DNA of 64,000 bases from an uncultured Bacteroidia bacterium (GCA_902789395.1 CADANY010000006.1:1-64000); one strand, 5' to 3'. Shown: positions 51,697 to 61,338, counted from the first letter of the stretch. The notes: a model not told the origin generated them from the letters alone. Program-made: numbers and translations.

Positions 51697-52971
51697 ATGA
51701 TGGCAAACGATCTGCTGCTGAAAAACGGTTTCGTCGTGACAGGGAACGGCGCCCGGAAGGAAGACATCCTGATCCGGAACGGACGGATTGCGACCATGGC
51801 TCCCGGGCTGAGCGCCGGAGAGGACGTCCGGATCATGGACCTGACAGGACTGACCCTTGTCCCCTCTTTCGCTGATGTCCATGTCCATCTCCGCGAACCG
51901 GGCCAATCCTATAAAGAGACCATCCGGACCGGGTCGATGGCCGCAGCCCGCGGAGGCTATACCGTCGTATGCGCCATGCCGAACCTCAATCCCGTCCCGG
52001 ACTCTCCGGAGAACCTCGCCAGGGAGCAGGCGATCATCGACCGCGACGCCGTTATCCGCGTCCTTCCCTACTGCTCCATCACCAAGGGGCGCAAAGGATT
52101 GGAAACGGTTGATTTTAAGAAGCTCAAGAATAGTTGCGTGGCTTTTTCGGATGACGGGAGCGGGGTCCAGTCCGATGAGATGATGCGAAGGGCTATGGAA
52201 GAAGCCGCCCGGGAAGGGGTCATTATCGCCGCCCACTGTGAAGACAACACCCTGCTGCATGGAGGATATATCCACCAGGGACGCTACGCCGCCTCCCACG
52301 GTCACCGGGGCATCTGTTCCGAAAGTGAATGGGGCCAGATTGCAAGGGACATCGAGATCGCGGCCGCGACCGGGTGTCACTACCATGTCTGCCATATTTC
52401 GACGAAAGAAAGCGTAGATATTATAAGGAACGCGAAAAAGCGAGGCATTCCGGTTACCTGTGAGACCGCTCCCCATTACCTGACCCTTTGCGAGGATGAT
52501 CTCAGGGAAGAAGGACGGTTCAAGATGAATCCGCCCCTTCGGAGCGCAGCAGACCGGGAAGCGCTCATCCAGGGACTCATCGACGGGACGATTGACGTCA
52601 TCGCAACGGACCATGCCCCCCACTCCGCCGAAGAGAAAGCCCGCGGACTGGAAGGAAGCGCAATGGGGATTGTCGGTCTCGAGACTTCGTTCCCGGTACT
52701 CTATACTCGGCTTGTCAAGACGGGAATCCTCCGTTTTGAAAGGCTCATCGAGGCGATGAGCGAAGCCCCCCGGAGGATCTTCGGTCTGGGAGAGGGACTT
52801 CTTCCCGGTGCAAAAGCGGATTTGGCCGTCATCGATACGGTTCACCCCTTCTCCATCGACAGCAGGCAGTTCCTCTCCATGGGAAAAGCCACGCCGTTCG
52901 ACGGATGGAATGTATATGGAAAAATTATCCTGACCCTGATGGACGGGATAACGGTATATAAAGATAATTAG
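51697..52971 (+). CDS. pyrC: Dihydroorotase
   Basis: 424 residues, a class I metal-dependent dihydroorotase closing carbamoyl aspartate to dihydroorotate. Motifs: metal site DVHVHLREPGQSYKETI, GGYTVVCAMPNLNPVPD, IAAHCEDNTLL, HYHVCHISTKESVDIIR and VIATDHAPHSAEEK. Two ATGs in tandem (51697, 51700) follow the attenuator T run; no Shine-Dalgarno is visible. First structural gene of the pyr operon, seven bases before carA. Confidence 0.96.
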   Translation: MMANDLLLKNGFVVTGNGARKEDILIRNGRIATMAPGLSAGEDVRIMDLTGLTLVPSFADVHVHLREPGQSYKETIRTGSMAAARGGYTVVCAMPNLNPVPDSPENLAREQAIIDRDAVIRVLPYCSITKGRKGLETVDFKKLKNSCVAFSDDGSGVQSDEMMRRAMEEAAREGVIIAAHCEDNTLLHGGYIHQGRYAASHGHRGICSESEWGQIARDIEIAAATGCHYHVCHISTKESVDIIRNAKKRGIPVTCETAPHYLTLCEDDLREEGRFKMNPPLRSAADREALIQGLIDGTIDVIATDHAPHSAEEKARGLEGSAMGIVGLETSFPVLYTRLVKTGILRFERLIEAMSEAPRRIFGLGEGLLPGAKADLAVIDTVHPFSIDSRQFLSMGKATPFDGWNVYGKIILTLMDGITVYKDN

Positions 52972-52977
52972 GTTACA

Positions 52978-54060
52978 ATGAAAAGACCGGAAAAGAAACT
53001 TGTATTGGAAACAGGCCAGGAATTCTATGGATGGGGATTCGGGGCCGACTGTCGCAAGGTCTGCGAAATCGTTTTCAACACGTCCGTCGTCGGATATCAG
53101 GAGATCCTCTCCGACCCTTCGTACGCGGAGCAGATCGTCGTCATGACCTATCCGCTTATCGGGAATTATGGCATTACGGATGAGGACTTTGAGTCCCGGA
53201 ATCCCGCCATCGGCGGACTTATCGTCCGGGAATGCTGCGACACCCCCAGCAATTTCCGCTCCACGAAAACCCTGGAGGAAGAGATGGAAGAACATGGGAT
53301 CCCCGGACTGAGCGGGAGCGATACGCGGCTTCTGACAAAGATCATCCGTGACACAGGCCGTCCGAGAGGCGCCATCGTAGAAGCCGGCATGCCGAAAGAA
53401 GAGGCCCTCGCCCTGATTGCCGGGACCCGTCGTCCTGAAGATCTCGTCGCCCGCGTCAGTTGCCGGAAAAGATGGGTCACCCGCACATCGAACCACCGGT
53501 TCCATGTCGTCGCCGTCGACTGCGGGATCAAGTTCAGCATCATCCGGTTACTGAACGAAAGGGGGTGCAATGTAACCATTGTTCCCTTCAACACCCCCGC
53601 CCGCGACATCCTGGCGTTCAAGCCGGACGGAGTCCTTCTTTCCAACGGACCCTCCGCCGCCATTGAGGTGCCCCAGATCCTTTCCCTGCTTGACCAGCTG
53701 AAAGGAAAACTCCCCATTCTCGGTATCGGTCTTGGGCAGGAAGCGATCGGTCTTTCCTACGGGGCGACCCTTACTCCGATCGGTTGCGGATTCCACGGGG
53801 ACCATCCCGTACGGGATCTTGCCACCGGCAGGATCAACATCGCCGTATTGAACCAGAGCTATGCCTTCAAATCCATCGAGGGAACAGCGCTGACACCGAC
53901 CCACGCCCTTGTTCCGGAAGGGTATATCGTAGGATTTGAGAATACCGCCGACCGGGTTTTCGGCGTCCAGTTCCATCTGGAATCCGCCCCGGGTCCCCAG
54001 GACAACCGGAATCTCTTTGACAGGTTTATAAAAATGATGGAGGAAACGATCCATGCCTAA
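52978..54060 (+). CDS. carA: Carbamoyl-phosphate synthase small subunit with dead glutaminase site
   Basis: 360 residues. The N-terminal domain is normal (VFNTSVVGYQEILSDPSYAE, MTYPLIGNYGITDEDFE). The class I glutaminase domain has lost key residues: the nucleophile motif GICLGHQ reads GIGLGQE, with Gly251 encoded by GGT at 53728-53730; the oxyanion loop GPGDP reads GPSAAIEVP; and NHGYAV reads NQSYAF. His333 and Glu335 (QFHLESAPGPQD) remain. Several replacements together argue for long-standing loss of glutaminase rather than a base error. The subunit probably still folds on CarB and may have a structural or allosteric role, as the Cys-less glutaminase-like domain of ammonia-dependent mammalian CPS I does. 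The stop overlaps the carB start by eight bases. Confidence 0.93.
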   Translation: MKRPEKKLVLETGQEFYGWGFGADCRKVCEIVFNTSVVGYQEILSDPSYAEQIVVMTYPLIGNYGITDEDFESRNPAIGGLIVRECCDTPSNFRSTKTLEEEMEEHGIPGLSGSDTRLLTKIIRDTGRPRGAIVEAGMPKEEALALIAGTRRPEDLVARVSCRKRWVTRTSNHRFHVVAVDCGIKFSIIRLLNERGCNVTIVPFNTPARDILAFKPDGVLLSNGPSAAIEVPQILSLLDQLKGKLPILGIGLGQEAIGLSYGATLTPIGCGFHGDHPVRDLATGRINIAVLNQSYAFKSIEGTALTPTHALVPEGYIVGFENTADRVFGVQFHLESAPGPQDNRNLFDRFIKMMEETIHA

Positions 54061-57000
54061 AAGAACCGACATCAAGAAAGTAATGGTCATCGGCTCCGGG
54101 CCGATCGTCATCGGTCAGGCCGCCGAATTCGACTATGCAGGAACGCAGGCTTGTCTTGCACTCAAGGAAGAAGGATACCAGGTCATCCTCGTCAACTCCA
54201 ACCCCGCGACCATCATGACCGATACCAATATCGCGGACAAGGTTTATATGGAACCGCTCAAACTGGACTATATCGCGAAAATCATCCGCTACGAACGTCC
54301 GGACGCCCTGGTTCCGGGCCTCGGCGGGCAAACGGGACTGAATCTGGCCGTCCAGCTGGCCAAGAAAGGGATCCTGGAAGAATGCGGCGTCGAAATTCTC
54401 GGCACCTCCTTCCAGAATATTGAGAAAGCGGAAGACCGGGAACTTTTCAAAGAGCTCTGCATCTCCATCGGCGAGCCGGTTATCCCCTCCGAGATCTGTT
54501 ACAGCGTCGAAGAAGGCGTCGCCGCTGCCGAAAGGATCGGTTACCCGGTCGTCCTCCGTCCCGCCTTCACCCTCGGTGGAACCGGCGGCGGTTTTGCCGA
54601 CAATGAAGAGGAACTCCGTGACATGATGCGGAACGCCCTCTTCCTGTCCCCTGTCCATGAGGTACTGGTCGAAAAGAGTATCAAGGGATACAAGGAGATT
54701 GAGTTCGAGGTCATGCGGGACAAGAATGACACGGCTATCGCCATCTGTTCCATGGAGAATATCGACCCTGTAGGGATCCATACCGGCGATTCCATGGTCG
54801 TCGCTCCGGCCCAGACGCTTACGGACAAGGAATACCAGATGCTCCGGAACAGCGCCTTGAAACTGATCCGCGCCCTGGATATCGAAGGAGGCTGCAACGT
54901 CCAGTTCGCACTGGATCCGCTCTCTTTCAAATACTATATCATTGAGGTCAATCCCCGCGTTTCCCGTTCTTCCGCCCTGGCCTCGAAAGCCAGCGGATTC
55001 CCGATTGCACGGGTCACCGCCAAGATCGCGGCAGGACTGACTCTCGACGAGATCACCATTGCCGGGGCTCCTGCCTGCTGCGAACCCGCCATCGATTATG
55101 TCGTCACCAAGGTAGCCCGCTTCCCGTTCGACAAATTCAGCGAAGCCTCCAACGAACTCGGGACACAGATGAAAGCGACCGGTGAGGTCATGAGCATCGG
55201 ACGGACACTCGAAGAGAGCCTTCTCAAAGCCATGCGGTCGCTGGAAACCGGCTGCTGCCACATCCACAAAAAGAAATTCGACGACTGGACCGAAGAAGCC
55301 CTTCTCGAGTATATCAGCAAGCCTACGGACGACCGTCTCCACGCAATCGCCCAGCTTCTCCGCCTGCGGATCGATCTCTCCCGGATCTACGACAGGACCA
55401 AGATCGACATGCTCTTTCTCGAGAAGATCTACAACATCATCCGGATGGAACGCCGTGTCAAGGCAGCCCCGCAGGATCTTACCGTACTCCGGGAAGCGAA
55501 ACGGATGGGCTTCGGCGACCAGTTCATCGGACAGCTCTGGGGCGTATCCGAAGCCGATATCATCCGGCTCCGTTTCCGGGAAGGCATCCTTCCGGTCTAC
55601 AAGATGATCGACTCCTGCTGTGCGGAGCACGAGACCTATGTCCCTTATTTCTACTCCACCTACGAGGAAGAGAACGAATCGGTCCGCAGTGACCGCAAGA
55701 AAATTCTCGTCCTCGGTTCCGGACCGATCCGGATCGGACAGGGCGTCGAATTCGATTACTCAACCGTCCATGCAATCTGGGCGATCCGGGAAGCCGGTTA
55801 CGAAGCCATCATCATCAACAACAACCCGGAAACCGTATCCACGGACTACACCATTTCCGACAAACTCTATTTCGAACCGCTGACAACCGAAGACGTCATG
55901 AACGTCATCCGGCTGGAACAGCCGGAAGGAGTCATCGTAACCCTCGGTGGCCAGACGGCCATCAACCTGGCCGGTCCCCTGGAGGAGTTTGACGTGCCGC
56001 TGATCGGAACCGGACTGGAAGCCATCGATAATGCCGAAGACCGCAAACTCTTTGAAGCGATCATGCGACGGACCGGCATCCCGCAGCCGAAGGCACGCGC
56101 CGTCACCGATGTCGAAGAAGGAGTTGCCGCAGCCCGCGAAATCGGTTATCCTGTCCTCGTACGCCCGAGCTTTGTCCTCGGCGGCCGCGCCATGATGATT
56201 GTCGGAAACGACGAGACACTCCGGCACTACCTGCGCAACGCCGTGGAAATCAATGAGAAATCTCCGGTCCTTGTCGACAAGTATATTATGGGAAAAGAGA
56301 CCGAAGTCGATGCCATCTGCGACGGAAAAGACGTTTTCATTCCCGCCATCATGGAGCACGTCGAAAAGACGGGCATCCATTCCGGAGACAGCATCAGTGT
56401 CTATCCGTCCTTCAGCCTGAGCGACAAAGTCAAGCAGGAAATCATCAATGATACTGTCAAGCTCGGTCTCGAAATCGGCATCGTAGGCCTGTTCAACATC
56501 CAGTTCATCGTCGACGCGGACGATAATGTCTATGTCATTGAAGTCAATCCCCGCTCCTCACGTACCGTTCCGTTCATCTCGAAATCAACCGGGATTCCGA
56601 TGGCAAAGATCGCAACCCGCGTCATGCTCGGACACTCCCTGAAGGAACAGGGAATTACAGAGGTTTACTTCCCGGAGAGGAAACGCCACTTCGTCAAGAC
56701 CCCGGCTTTCTCCTTCGGAAAGATCAAAGGCATCGATACCTATCTCTCCCCTGAAATGAAATCGACCGGAGAAGCGATCGGGTATGACAATACGCTCAAC
56801 CGTGCCCTGTATAAATCCCTCCAGGCTTCCGGAATGGACGTAAAGGCATACGGGACCATCTTCGCGACGATCGCTGACAAGGATAAAGAAGAGGCCCTGC
56901 CCCTGATCCGCCGTTTCTACAATCTCGGCTTCAATATTGAGGCGACGAAAGGAACGGCCGCCTTCCTCAAAAAGAACGGAATCCGTACGAAATGCCTGAG

Positions 57001-57244
57001 AAAACTGAGCGAAGGAAGTGACGAGATCTATCAGGCGCTGCGGAAAGGGCATGTCAAATACGTCATCAATACGATTGACCTGAATCAGCGGAGCAGCCAC
57101 CTCGACGGTTATGAGATCCGCCGGACAGCGGTTGAGAACAACGTCACCGTATTTACGGCCCTGGAAACCGTCCGCGTGCTGCTCGATGTACTGGAAGAAA
57201 TTACCCTCGGCATCTCGACAATCGACGAAGAGTACAGGAAATAA
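54053..57244 (+). CDS. carB: Carbamoyl-phosphate synthase large subunit
   Basis: 1063 residues, standard length. Two homologous ATP-grasp halves: KVMVIGSGPIVIGQAAEFDY begins the first and KILVLGSGPIRIGQGVEFDY (about 545) the second; VLRPAFTLGGTGGGF and VLVRPSFVLGGRAMMIVGN are the nucleotide loops. The C-terminal MGS-like allosteric domain follows (about 930-1063). It phosphorylates bicarbonate and carbamate and binds ammonia; in canonical enzymes ammonia arrives from CarA through a tunnel, here probably from solution. Overlaps carA and, by one base, pyrK. Confidence 0.97.
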   Translation: MPKRTDIKKVMVIGSGPIVIGQAAEFDYAGTQACLALKEEGYQVILVNSNPATIMTDTNIADKVYMEPLKLDYIAKIIRYERPDALVPGLGGQTGLNLAVQLAKKGILEECGVEILGTSFQNIEKAEDRELFKELCISIGEPVIPSEICYSVEEGVAAAERIGYPVVLRPAFTLGGTGGGFADNEEELRDMMRNALFLSPVHEVLVEKSIKGYKEIEFEVMRDKNDTAIAICSMENIDPVGIHTGDSMVVAPAQTLTDKEYQMLRNSALKLIRALDIEGGCNVQFALDPLSFKYYIIEVNPRVSRSSALASKASGFPIARVTAKIAAGLTLDEITIAGAPACCEPAIDYVVTKVARFPFDKFSEASNELGTQMKATGEVMSIGRTLEESLLKAMRSLETGCCHIHKKKFDDWTEEALLEYISKPTDDRLHAIAQLLRLRIDLSRIYDRTKIDMLFLEKIYNIIRMERRVKAAPQDLTVLREAKRMGFGDQFIGQLWGVSEADIIRLRFREGILPVYKMIDSCCAEHETYVPYFYSTYEEENESVRSDRKKILVLGSGPIRIGQGVEFDYSTVHAIWAIREAGYEAIIINNNPETVSTDYTISDKLYFEPLTTEDVMNVIRLEQPEGVIVTLGGQTAINLAGPLEEFDVPLIGTGLEAIDNAEDRKLFEAIMRRTGIPQPKARAVTDVEEGVAAAREIGYPVLVRPSFVLGGRAMMIVGNDETLRHYLRNAVEINEKSPVLVDKYIMGKETEVDAICDGKDVFIPAIMEHVEKTGIHSGDSISVYPSFSLSDKVKQEIINDTVKLGLEIGIVGLFNIQFIVDADDNVYVIEVNPRSSRTVPFISKSTGIPMAKIATRVMLGHSLKEQGITEVYFPERKRHFVKTPAFSFGKIKGIDTYLSPEMKSTGEAIGYDNTLNRALYKSLQASGMDVKAYGTIFATIADKDKEEALPLIRRFYNLGFNIEATKGTAAFLKKNGIRTKCLRKLSEGSDEIYQALRKGHVKYVINTIDLNQRSSHLDGYEIRRTAVENNVTVFTALETVRVLLDVLEEITLGISTIDEEYRK

Positions 57245-57981
57245 TGGAAAAAAGCCGCTTTACAATCGTTTCGAACCGAACCGTCGCCACGCAGACCCAC
57301 AAACTTGTCCTGGCGGCCGGGGATCCGGACCTTCTTGTCGGAGGCGAATTCGTCCATCTTCTCATCGACGGATTCTATCTTCGGCGTCCCCTCTCCCTCT
57401 GCGACCGTGAACCGGGGCGGATAACACTCCTTTACAAGACGGTCGGCGAAGGGACAAAAGCGCTCGCCTCCCTTCCGGAAGGTACGTCTCTCGATGTGCT
57501 GACCGGTCTCGGGAAAGGATTTGATCCGGATGCCTGCCGGGAAAGCGCTCTCCTTGTTGCCGGAGGTCTCGGCGCGGCTCCGCTTTACCTTCTCTGCAAG
57601 GAGTTGAAGGCTCAGGGGAAACAGGTCATCGCCGTCCTCGGTTTCAATAAAGCGGATGAGATCGTCCTGGAGGACGAATTCCGAGCCCTTTGTGACCATG
57701 TTTCCATTGCGACCCTCGACGGATCGGCCGGGACCAGGGGCTTTGTCACGGATGCACTGGCAGCGCTTCAGCCGTCCTGGGACTATTTCTATACCTGCGG
57801 GCCGGCCGTAATGATGAAAGCGGTTTGCCAGGCATTGGACGGCCCCGGCGAAGCAAGTCTGGAAGAAAGGATGGGATGCGGTGCCGGTTTCTGCTACTGC
57901 TGCACCTGCGAAACCGTTTCGGGAGCGAAACGGGTCTGTCAGGACGGTCCCGTTTTCAAAAAGGAGGAATTGCTATGGTAA
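57244..57981 (+). CDS. pyrK: Dihydroorotate dehydrogenase electron transfer subunit
   Basis: 245 residues. Carries electrons from PyrD to NAD+ with FAD and a [2Fe-2S] cluster. The FAD site reads FYLRRPLSLCDREPGRITLL, the NAD site LLVAGGLGAAPLYLLCKELK, and the cluster region GCGAGFCYCCTCETV with a later cysteine in RVCQDGPVF. Defines a type 1B system, typical of anaerobes. Starts one base inside the end of carB. Confidence 0.95.
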   Translation: MEKSRFTIVSNRTVATQTHKLVLAAGDPDLLVGGEFVHLLIDGFYLRRPLSLCDREPGRITLLYKTVGEGTKALASLPEGTSLDVLTGLGKGFDPDACRESALLVAGGLGAAPLYLLCKELKAQGKQVIAVLGFNKADEIVLEDEFRALCDHVSIATLDGSAGTRGFVTDALAALQPSWDYFYTCGPAVMMKAVCQALDGPGEASLEERMGCGAGFCYCCTCETVSGAKRVCQDGPVFKKEELLW

Positions 57982-58886
57982 AAGATCTGTCCGTCTCCCT
58001 TTCAGGTCTCTCGCTGAAGAACCCGGTCATACCCGCCAGCGGAACTTTCGGATTCGGCGTGGAACTTTCAGGCAGTTTCGACCTGAACGTCCTCGGAGGC
58101 ATCTCCCTCAAAGGGACGACGCAGGAACCCCGTTTTGGAAACCCGACACCCCGCATAGCCGAATGCGAAAGCGGAATGATCAATTCTGTCGGACTGCAGA
58201 ATCCCGGCATCGAAGCGCTTGTCCATGAAAAGGTTCCCGCTCTCCGGAAATGCTACGGAGGAATCGTCATCGCCAATATCAGCGGATTCTCGGTAGAAGA
58301 ATACAAGACCTGCTGTCTCCTGGCAGACCGGTGTGAAGGGATAGACCTCATCGAGGTCAACGTATCCTGCCCGAACGTCCATAACGGAGGCATGGCCTTC
58401 GGAACCGATCCCGCTTCTGCCGCCGCCGTCACCCGGGCCGTCAGGGAAGTCTGCCGGAAACCGGTTTTCATCAAACTGAGTCCCAATGTAACCGACATCG
58501 TGTCCATCGCCCGCGCCTGTGAAGACGCCGGTGCCGACGGACTGACCCTTGTCAATACTTTTCTCGGGATGCGGATCGACATCAACAGGCGGAAACCTGT
58601 CCTGGCCAACAAGATGGGCGGTTTTTCCGGGCGCGCCGTCTTCCCTCTCGCGCTGCGGATGGTCTGGCAAGTCGCCCGCTCCTGCCGGATTCCGGTCATG
58701 GGATGCGGCGGCGTCGCTTCAGCGGAACAAGTCATCGAAATGATGATGGCCGGTGCGACAGCCGTCCAGGTCGGAGCGGAGAACCTCCGGAATCCCTTCG
58801 CCTGTCCGGAAATCATATCCTCCCTGCCCTCCGTCATGGACCGGCTGGGAATCCACTCTCTTAAAGAAATTATCGGAACCGTATGA
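57975..58886 (+). CDS. pyrD: Dihydroorotate dehydrogenase, type 1B catalytic subunit
   Basis: 303 residues from ATG 57975. FMN TIM-barrel with [15 protein letters not shown], the active-site cysteine in [28 protein letters not shown] and [20 protein letters not shown]. Unusually for Bacteroidota, a strong Shine-Dalgarno AAGGAGGA (57961-57968) lies seven bases before the ATG, inside pyrK, which it overlaps by seven bases. Forms a complex with PyrK. Confidence 0.96.
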   Translation: MVKDLSVSLSGLSLKNPVIPASGTFGFGVELSGSFDLNVLGGISLKGTTQEPRFGNPTPRIAECESGMINSVGLQNPGIEALVHEKVPALRKCYGGIVIANISGFSVEEYKTCCLLADRCEGIDLIEVNVSCPNVHNGGMAFGTDPASAAAVTRAVREVCRKPVFIKLSPNVTDIVSIARACEDAGADGLTLVNTFLGMRIDINRRKPVLANKMGGFSGRAVFPLALRMVWQVARSCRIPVMGCGGVASAEQVIEMMMAGATAVQVGAENLRNPFACPEIISSLPSVMDRLGIHSLKEIIGTV

Positions 58887-59587
58887 AAAGAGATGTAATC
58901 ATAGCCTGCGATTTCAGCAGCATGGAATCAACCCTCTCCTTCCTCGATCTATTCAAAGGAGAGAAGAAGCCATTCGTAAAGATCGGGATGGAACTGTTTT
59001 ACAGCGAGGGCCCGTCCATCGTCCGGGAAATCAAGGCCCGCGGACACAGGATCTTCCTGGATCTCAAGCTCCATGACATTCCCAACACGGTCCGCAAGGC
59101 CATGAAGGTCTTGTCCGCCCTCGATGTGGATATGGTCAATGTCCATGCCGCCGGTACCATCGCGATGATGAAGGCGGCACGGGAAGGCCTGACACGGGAG
59201 GATGGGACCCGGCCGCTGCTGATCGCCGTTACCCAGCTTACATCGACCGGCGATGAGGCCCTGCGGAATGAACTTCTTATCGGAGCCGGTATGAATGAAA
59301 CGATTGTCCGGTACGCCCGCAATGCCCGCGAGGCGGGACTCGACGGGGTCGTTTGCTCTCCGCTTGAGGCCGGCATGGTCAAACAAGCCTGCGGAACAGA
59401 CTTTATGACCGTTACCCCGGGCATCCGGTTCGCCGATGCGGCCGCTGATGACCAGGTCCGGATTACGACGCCTGCCCGTGCCCGGGAGATCGGCTCGGAT
59501 TTCATCGTCGTAGGCAGACCGATAACTGCCGCCGAAGACCCCGTGGCCGCTTATCGCAGATGTTTGGAAGAATTTGTAGGATTATGA
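58883..59587 (+). CDS. pyrF: Orotidine 5'-phosphate decarboxylase
   Basis: 234 residues. Final step to UMP. The catalytic Asp-Lys array is in [20 protein letters not shown]; further motifs are [41 protein letters not shown] and [15 protein letters not shown]. Four-base overlap with pyrD (ATGA). Confidence 0.96.
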   Translation: MKRDVIIACDFSSMESTLSFLDLFKGEKKPFVKIGMELFYSEGPSIVREIKARGHRIFLDLKLHDIPNTVRKAMKVLSALDVDMVNVHAAGTIAMMKAAREGLTREDGTRPLLIAVTQLTSTGDEALRNELLIGAGMNETIVRYARNAREAGLDGVVCSPLEAGMVKQACGTDFMTVTPGIRFADAAADDQVRITTPARAREIGSDFIVVGRPITAAEDPVAAYRRCLEEFVGL

Positions 59588-60216
59588 AAAAGGATATTGC
59601 AAAACAGCTCCTCTCGATCGGAGCCGTCTTTCTGAGGCCGGAGGAGCCCTTTACCTGGGCGAGCGGCATCAAGAGCCCCATTTATTGTGACAACCGTCTG
59701 ACTCTCTCGGCCCCGTCCGTCCGGGAAAAGATCGAAGCCGGACTGGCATCCCTGGTCCGCGAATACTACCCCGAATGCGAAATGCTGATGGGTACGTCGA
59801 CAGCCGGTATCGCCCATGCCGCCATCACCGCGACCCTCCTCGGCCTTCCGATGGGCTACGTCCGTTCCGAGGCCAAGTCCCATGGCCGGACGAACCGGAT
59901 TGAAGGAAAAATGGAACCGGGAACGAAAGTCGTTGTCATAGAAGACCTTATTTCGACTGGCGGCAGTGCCATCGACGTCGTTGAAGCCCTACGGGAAGCC
60001 GGTGCAGAAGTACTCGGCATCATCAGCATTTTTACCTACGGTATGAAACGGGGACTGGAGCGGATCGCGGCCGCCGGAACGGAGAATCATTCCCTCTGCG
60101 ATCTGGATACGCTTGTAGAAACGGCGGCAGAGGAAGGGTACATTGCACCGGAATGGAAGGAGCGCATCCTCTCTTTCCGCGACAACCCATCGGACGAAAG
60201 TTGGATCAATAAATAG
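59584..60216 (+). CDS. pyrE: Orotate phosphoribosyltransferase
   Basis: 210 residues from ATG 59584, which overlaps the pyrF stop. Converts orotate and PRPP to OMP. Motifs: [57 protein letters not shown] (flexible loop) and the PRPP loop [20 protein letters not shown]. Normal length. Confidence 0.96.
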   Translation: MKKDIAKQLLSIGAVFLRPEEPFTWASGIKSPIYCDNRLTLSAPSVREKIEAGLASLVREYYPECEMLMGTSTAGIAHAAITATLLGLPMGYVRSEAKSHGRTNRIEGKMEPGTKVVVIEDLISTGGSAIDVVEALREAGAEVLGIISIFTYGMKRGLERIAAAGTENHSLCDLDTLVETAAEEGYIAPEWKERILSFRDNPSDESWINK

Positions 60217-60225
60217 AAACAGGAT

Positions 60226-61305
60226 ATGAAACACCTCATCGATCCCATGGATCTCACCAAGCAGGAGACCGACGAAATCATCGCCCTGGCCCAGGATATC
60301 ATCGCTCACCGCGAACGGTACCAGGGAAGCATGTCTCACCGCAAACTGGCCACCCTTTTCTATGAACCCAGCACGCGGACCCGGCTGAGTTTCACCTCGG
60401 CCATGATGGAACTGGGCGGTAATGTGCTCGGCTTCTCAGATGCCAGGAGCAGCTCCGTCAGCAAGGGAGAGACCGTCCAGGACACCGTCCGGGTTGTCGG
60501 CTGCTTCGCCGATGTCATCGCCATGCGCCACCACATTGAAGGAGCGCAGCTGTATGCCACCGAAGTATCCCGCGTACCGATCATCAATGCCGGGGACGGA
60601 TCCCACAGTCATCCGACACAGACCCTTACGGACCTTCTTACAATCCAGCGGGAACTCGGCCATATCGACGGAATCACGATCGGCTTCTGCGGCGACCTCC
60701 GCTTCGGACGTACGGTCCATTCCCTGATCAAGGCCCTGTCACGCTACCGTGACATCAAAGTCATCCTCATCACACCGGACGAGCTGAAGCTCCCGGACTA
60801 TATCAAACACGATGTCTGCGAGCGCACCGGCATTCCGTATCGCGAAGTCGGGACAATGGAAGAAGTGATGCCGGAACTCGACGTCCTGTACATGACACGG
60901 GTCCAGAAGGAACGGTTCCTCGATGAGGACGAGTTCGACCGCGTGAAGGACAGTTTCGTTCTGGATGCGGCCCGCATGTCGCTCGCCAAGGGAAAAATGG
61001 CCGTCCTGCACCCGCTTCCTCGCGTGAACGAAATTCTCACTGAAGTCGACAACGACCCCAGGGCCGCCTATTTCCGCCAGGTGGAGAACGGAAAATTCGT
61101 GCGTGAAGCGCTGATTCTCAAACTCCATGAATGGAAAGACGACCCCGAGCACGGAATGCCGGACCAGGAGAAGCCCGTATTCGACGACACCCGCCGCTGC
61201 ACGAACCTGAAATGCATCTGCAACAACGAACGGGCACCCCATAAATTCCGCAAGGGAGACGACGGAGTCCTCCGCTGCTGGTACTGTGACTCGAAAATCA
61301 GATAA
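60226..61305 (+). CDS. pyrB: Aspartate carbamoyltransferase with PyrI-like zinc tail
   Basis: 359 residues, about 50 longer than a catalytic chain. The catalytic part (1-308) has the carbamoyl-phosphate loop FYEPSTRTRLSFTSAMMELG, SSSVSKGETVQDTVRVV, INAGDGSHSHPTQTLTDLLT and HPLPRVNEI. The last 37 residues resemble only the zinc-binding domain of the regulatory chain PyrI: Cys325-x4-Cys330 and Cys351-x2-Cys354 (E. coli PyrI has C-x4-C...C-x2-C). The nucleotide-binding allosteric domain of PyrI is missing, and no separate pyrI is present in the operon. The tail probably stabilises the trimer interface that PyrI normally contacts. Last gene of the pyr operon. Confidence 0.92.
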   Translation: MKHLIDPMDLTKQETDEIIALAQDIIAHRERYQGSMSHRKLATLFYEPSTRTRLSFTSAMMELGGNVLGFSDARSSSVSKGETVQDTVRVVGCFADVIAMRHHIEGAQLYATEVSRVPIINAGDGSHSHPTQTLTDLLTIQRELGHIDGITIGFCGDLRFGRTVHSLIKALSRYRDIKVILITPDELKLPDYIKHDVCERTGIPYREVGTMEEVMPELDVLYMTRVQKERFLDEDEFDRVKDSFVLDAARMSLAKGKMAVLHPLPRVNEILTEVDNDPRAAYFRQVENGKFVREALILKLHEWKDDPEHGMPDQEKPVFDDTRRCTNLKCICNNERAPHKFRKGDDGVLRCWYCDSKIR

Positions 61306-61338
61306 TTGCATCAATATCAATTATTATTATTACATTTG
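61306..61338 (+). promoter_or_regulatory. Promoter of the M16 peptidase gene
   Basis: TTG (61306-61308), about 22 bases, then TACATTTG (61331-61338), 28 bases before the start codon. It begins at the pyrB stop, so the peptidase is probably transcribed separately. Confidence 0.6.

Noticed and set aside
51595..53505. 636-residue minus-strand open frame opposite pyrC and carA
   Set aside because: It is antisense to two confidently identified enzymes, has no recognisable domain, and its length follows from the codon bias of the sense genes.
54026..55630. 534-residue minus-strand frame opposite carB
   Set aside because: Antisense to a conserved gene with intact motifs; no family features of its own.
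57244..57981. PyrK cysteine region as a degenerate or damaged cluster site
   Set aside because: The spacing of cysteines in GCGAGFCYCCTCETV with a later cysteine in RVCQDGPVF is compatible with a normal [2Fe-2S] PyrK, so no loss is claimed.
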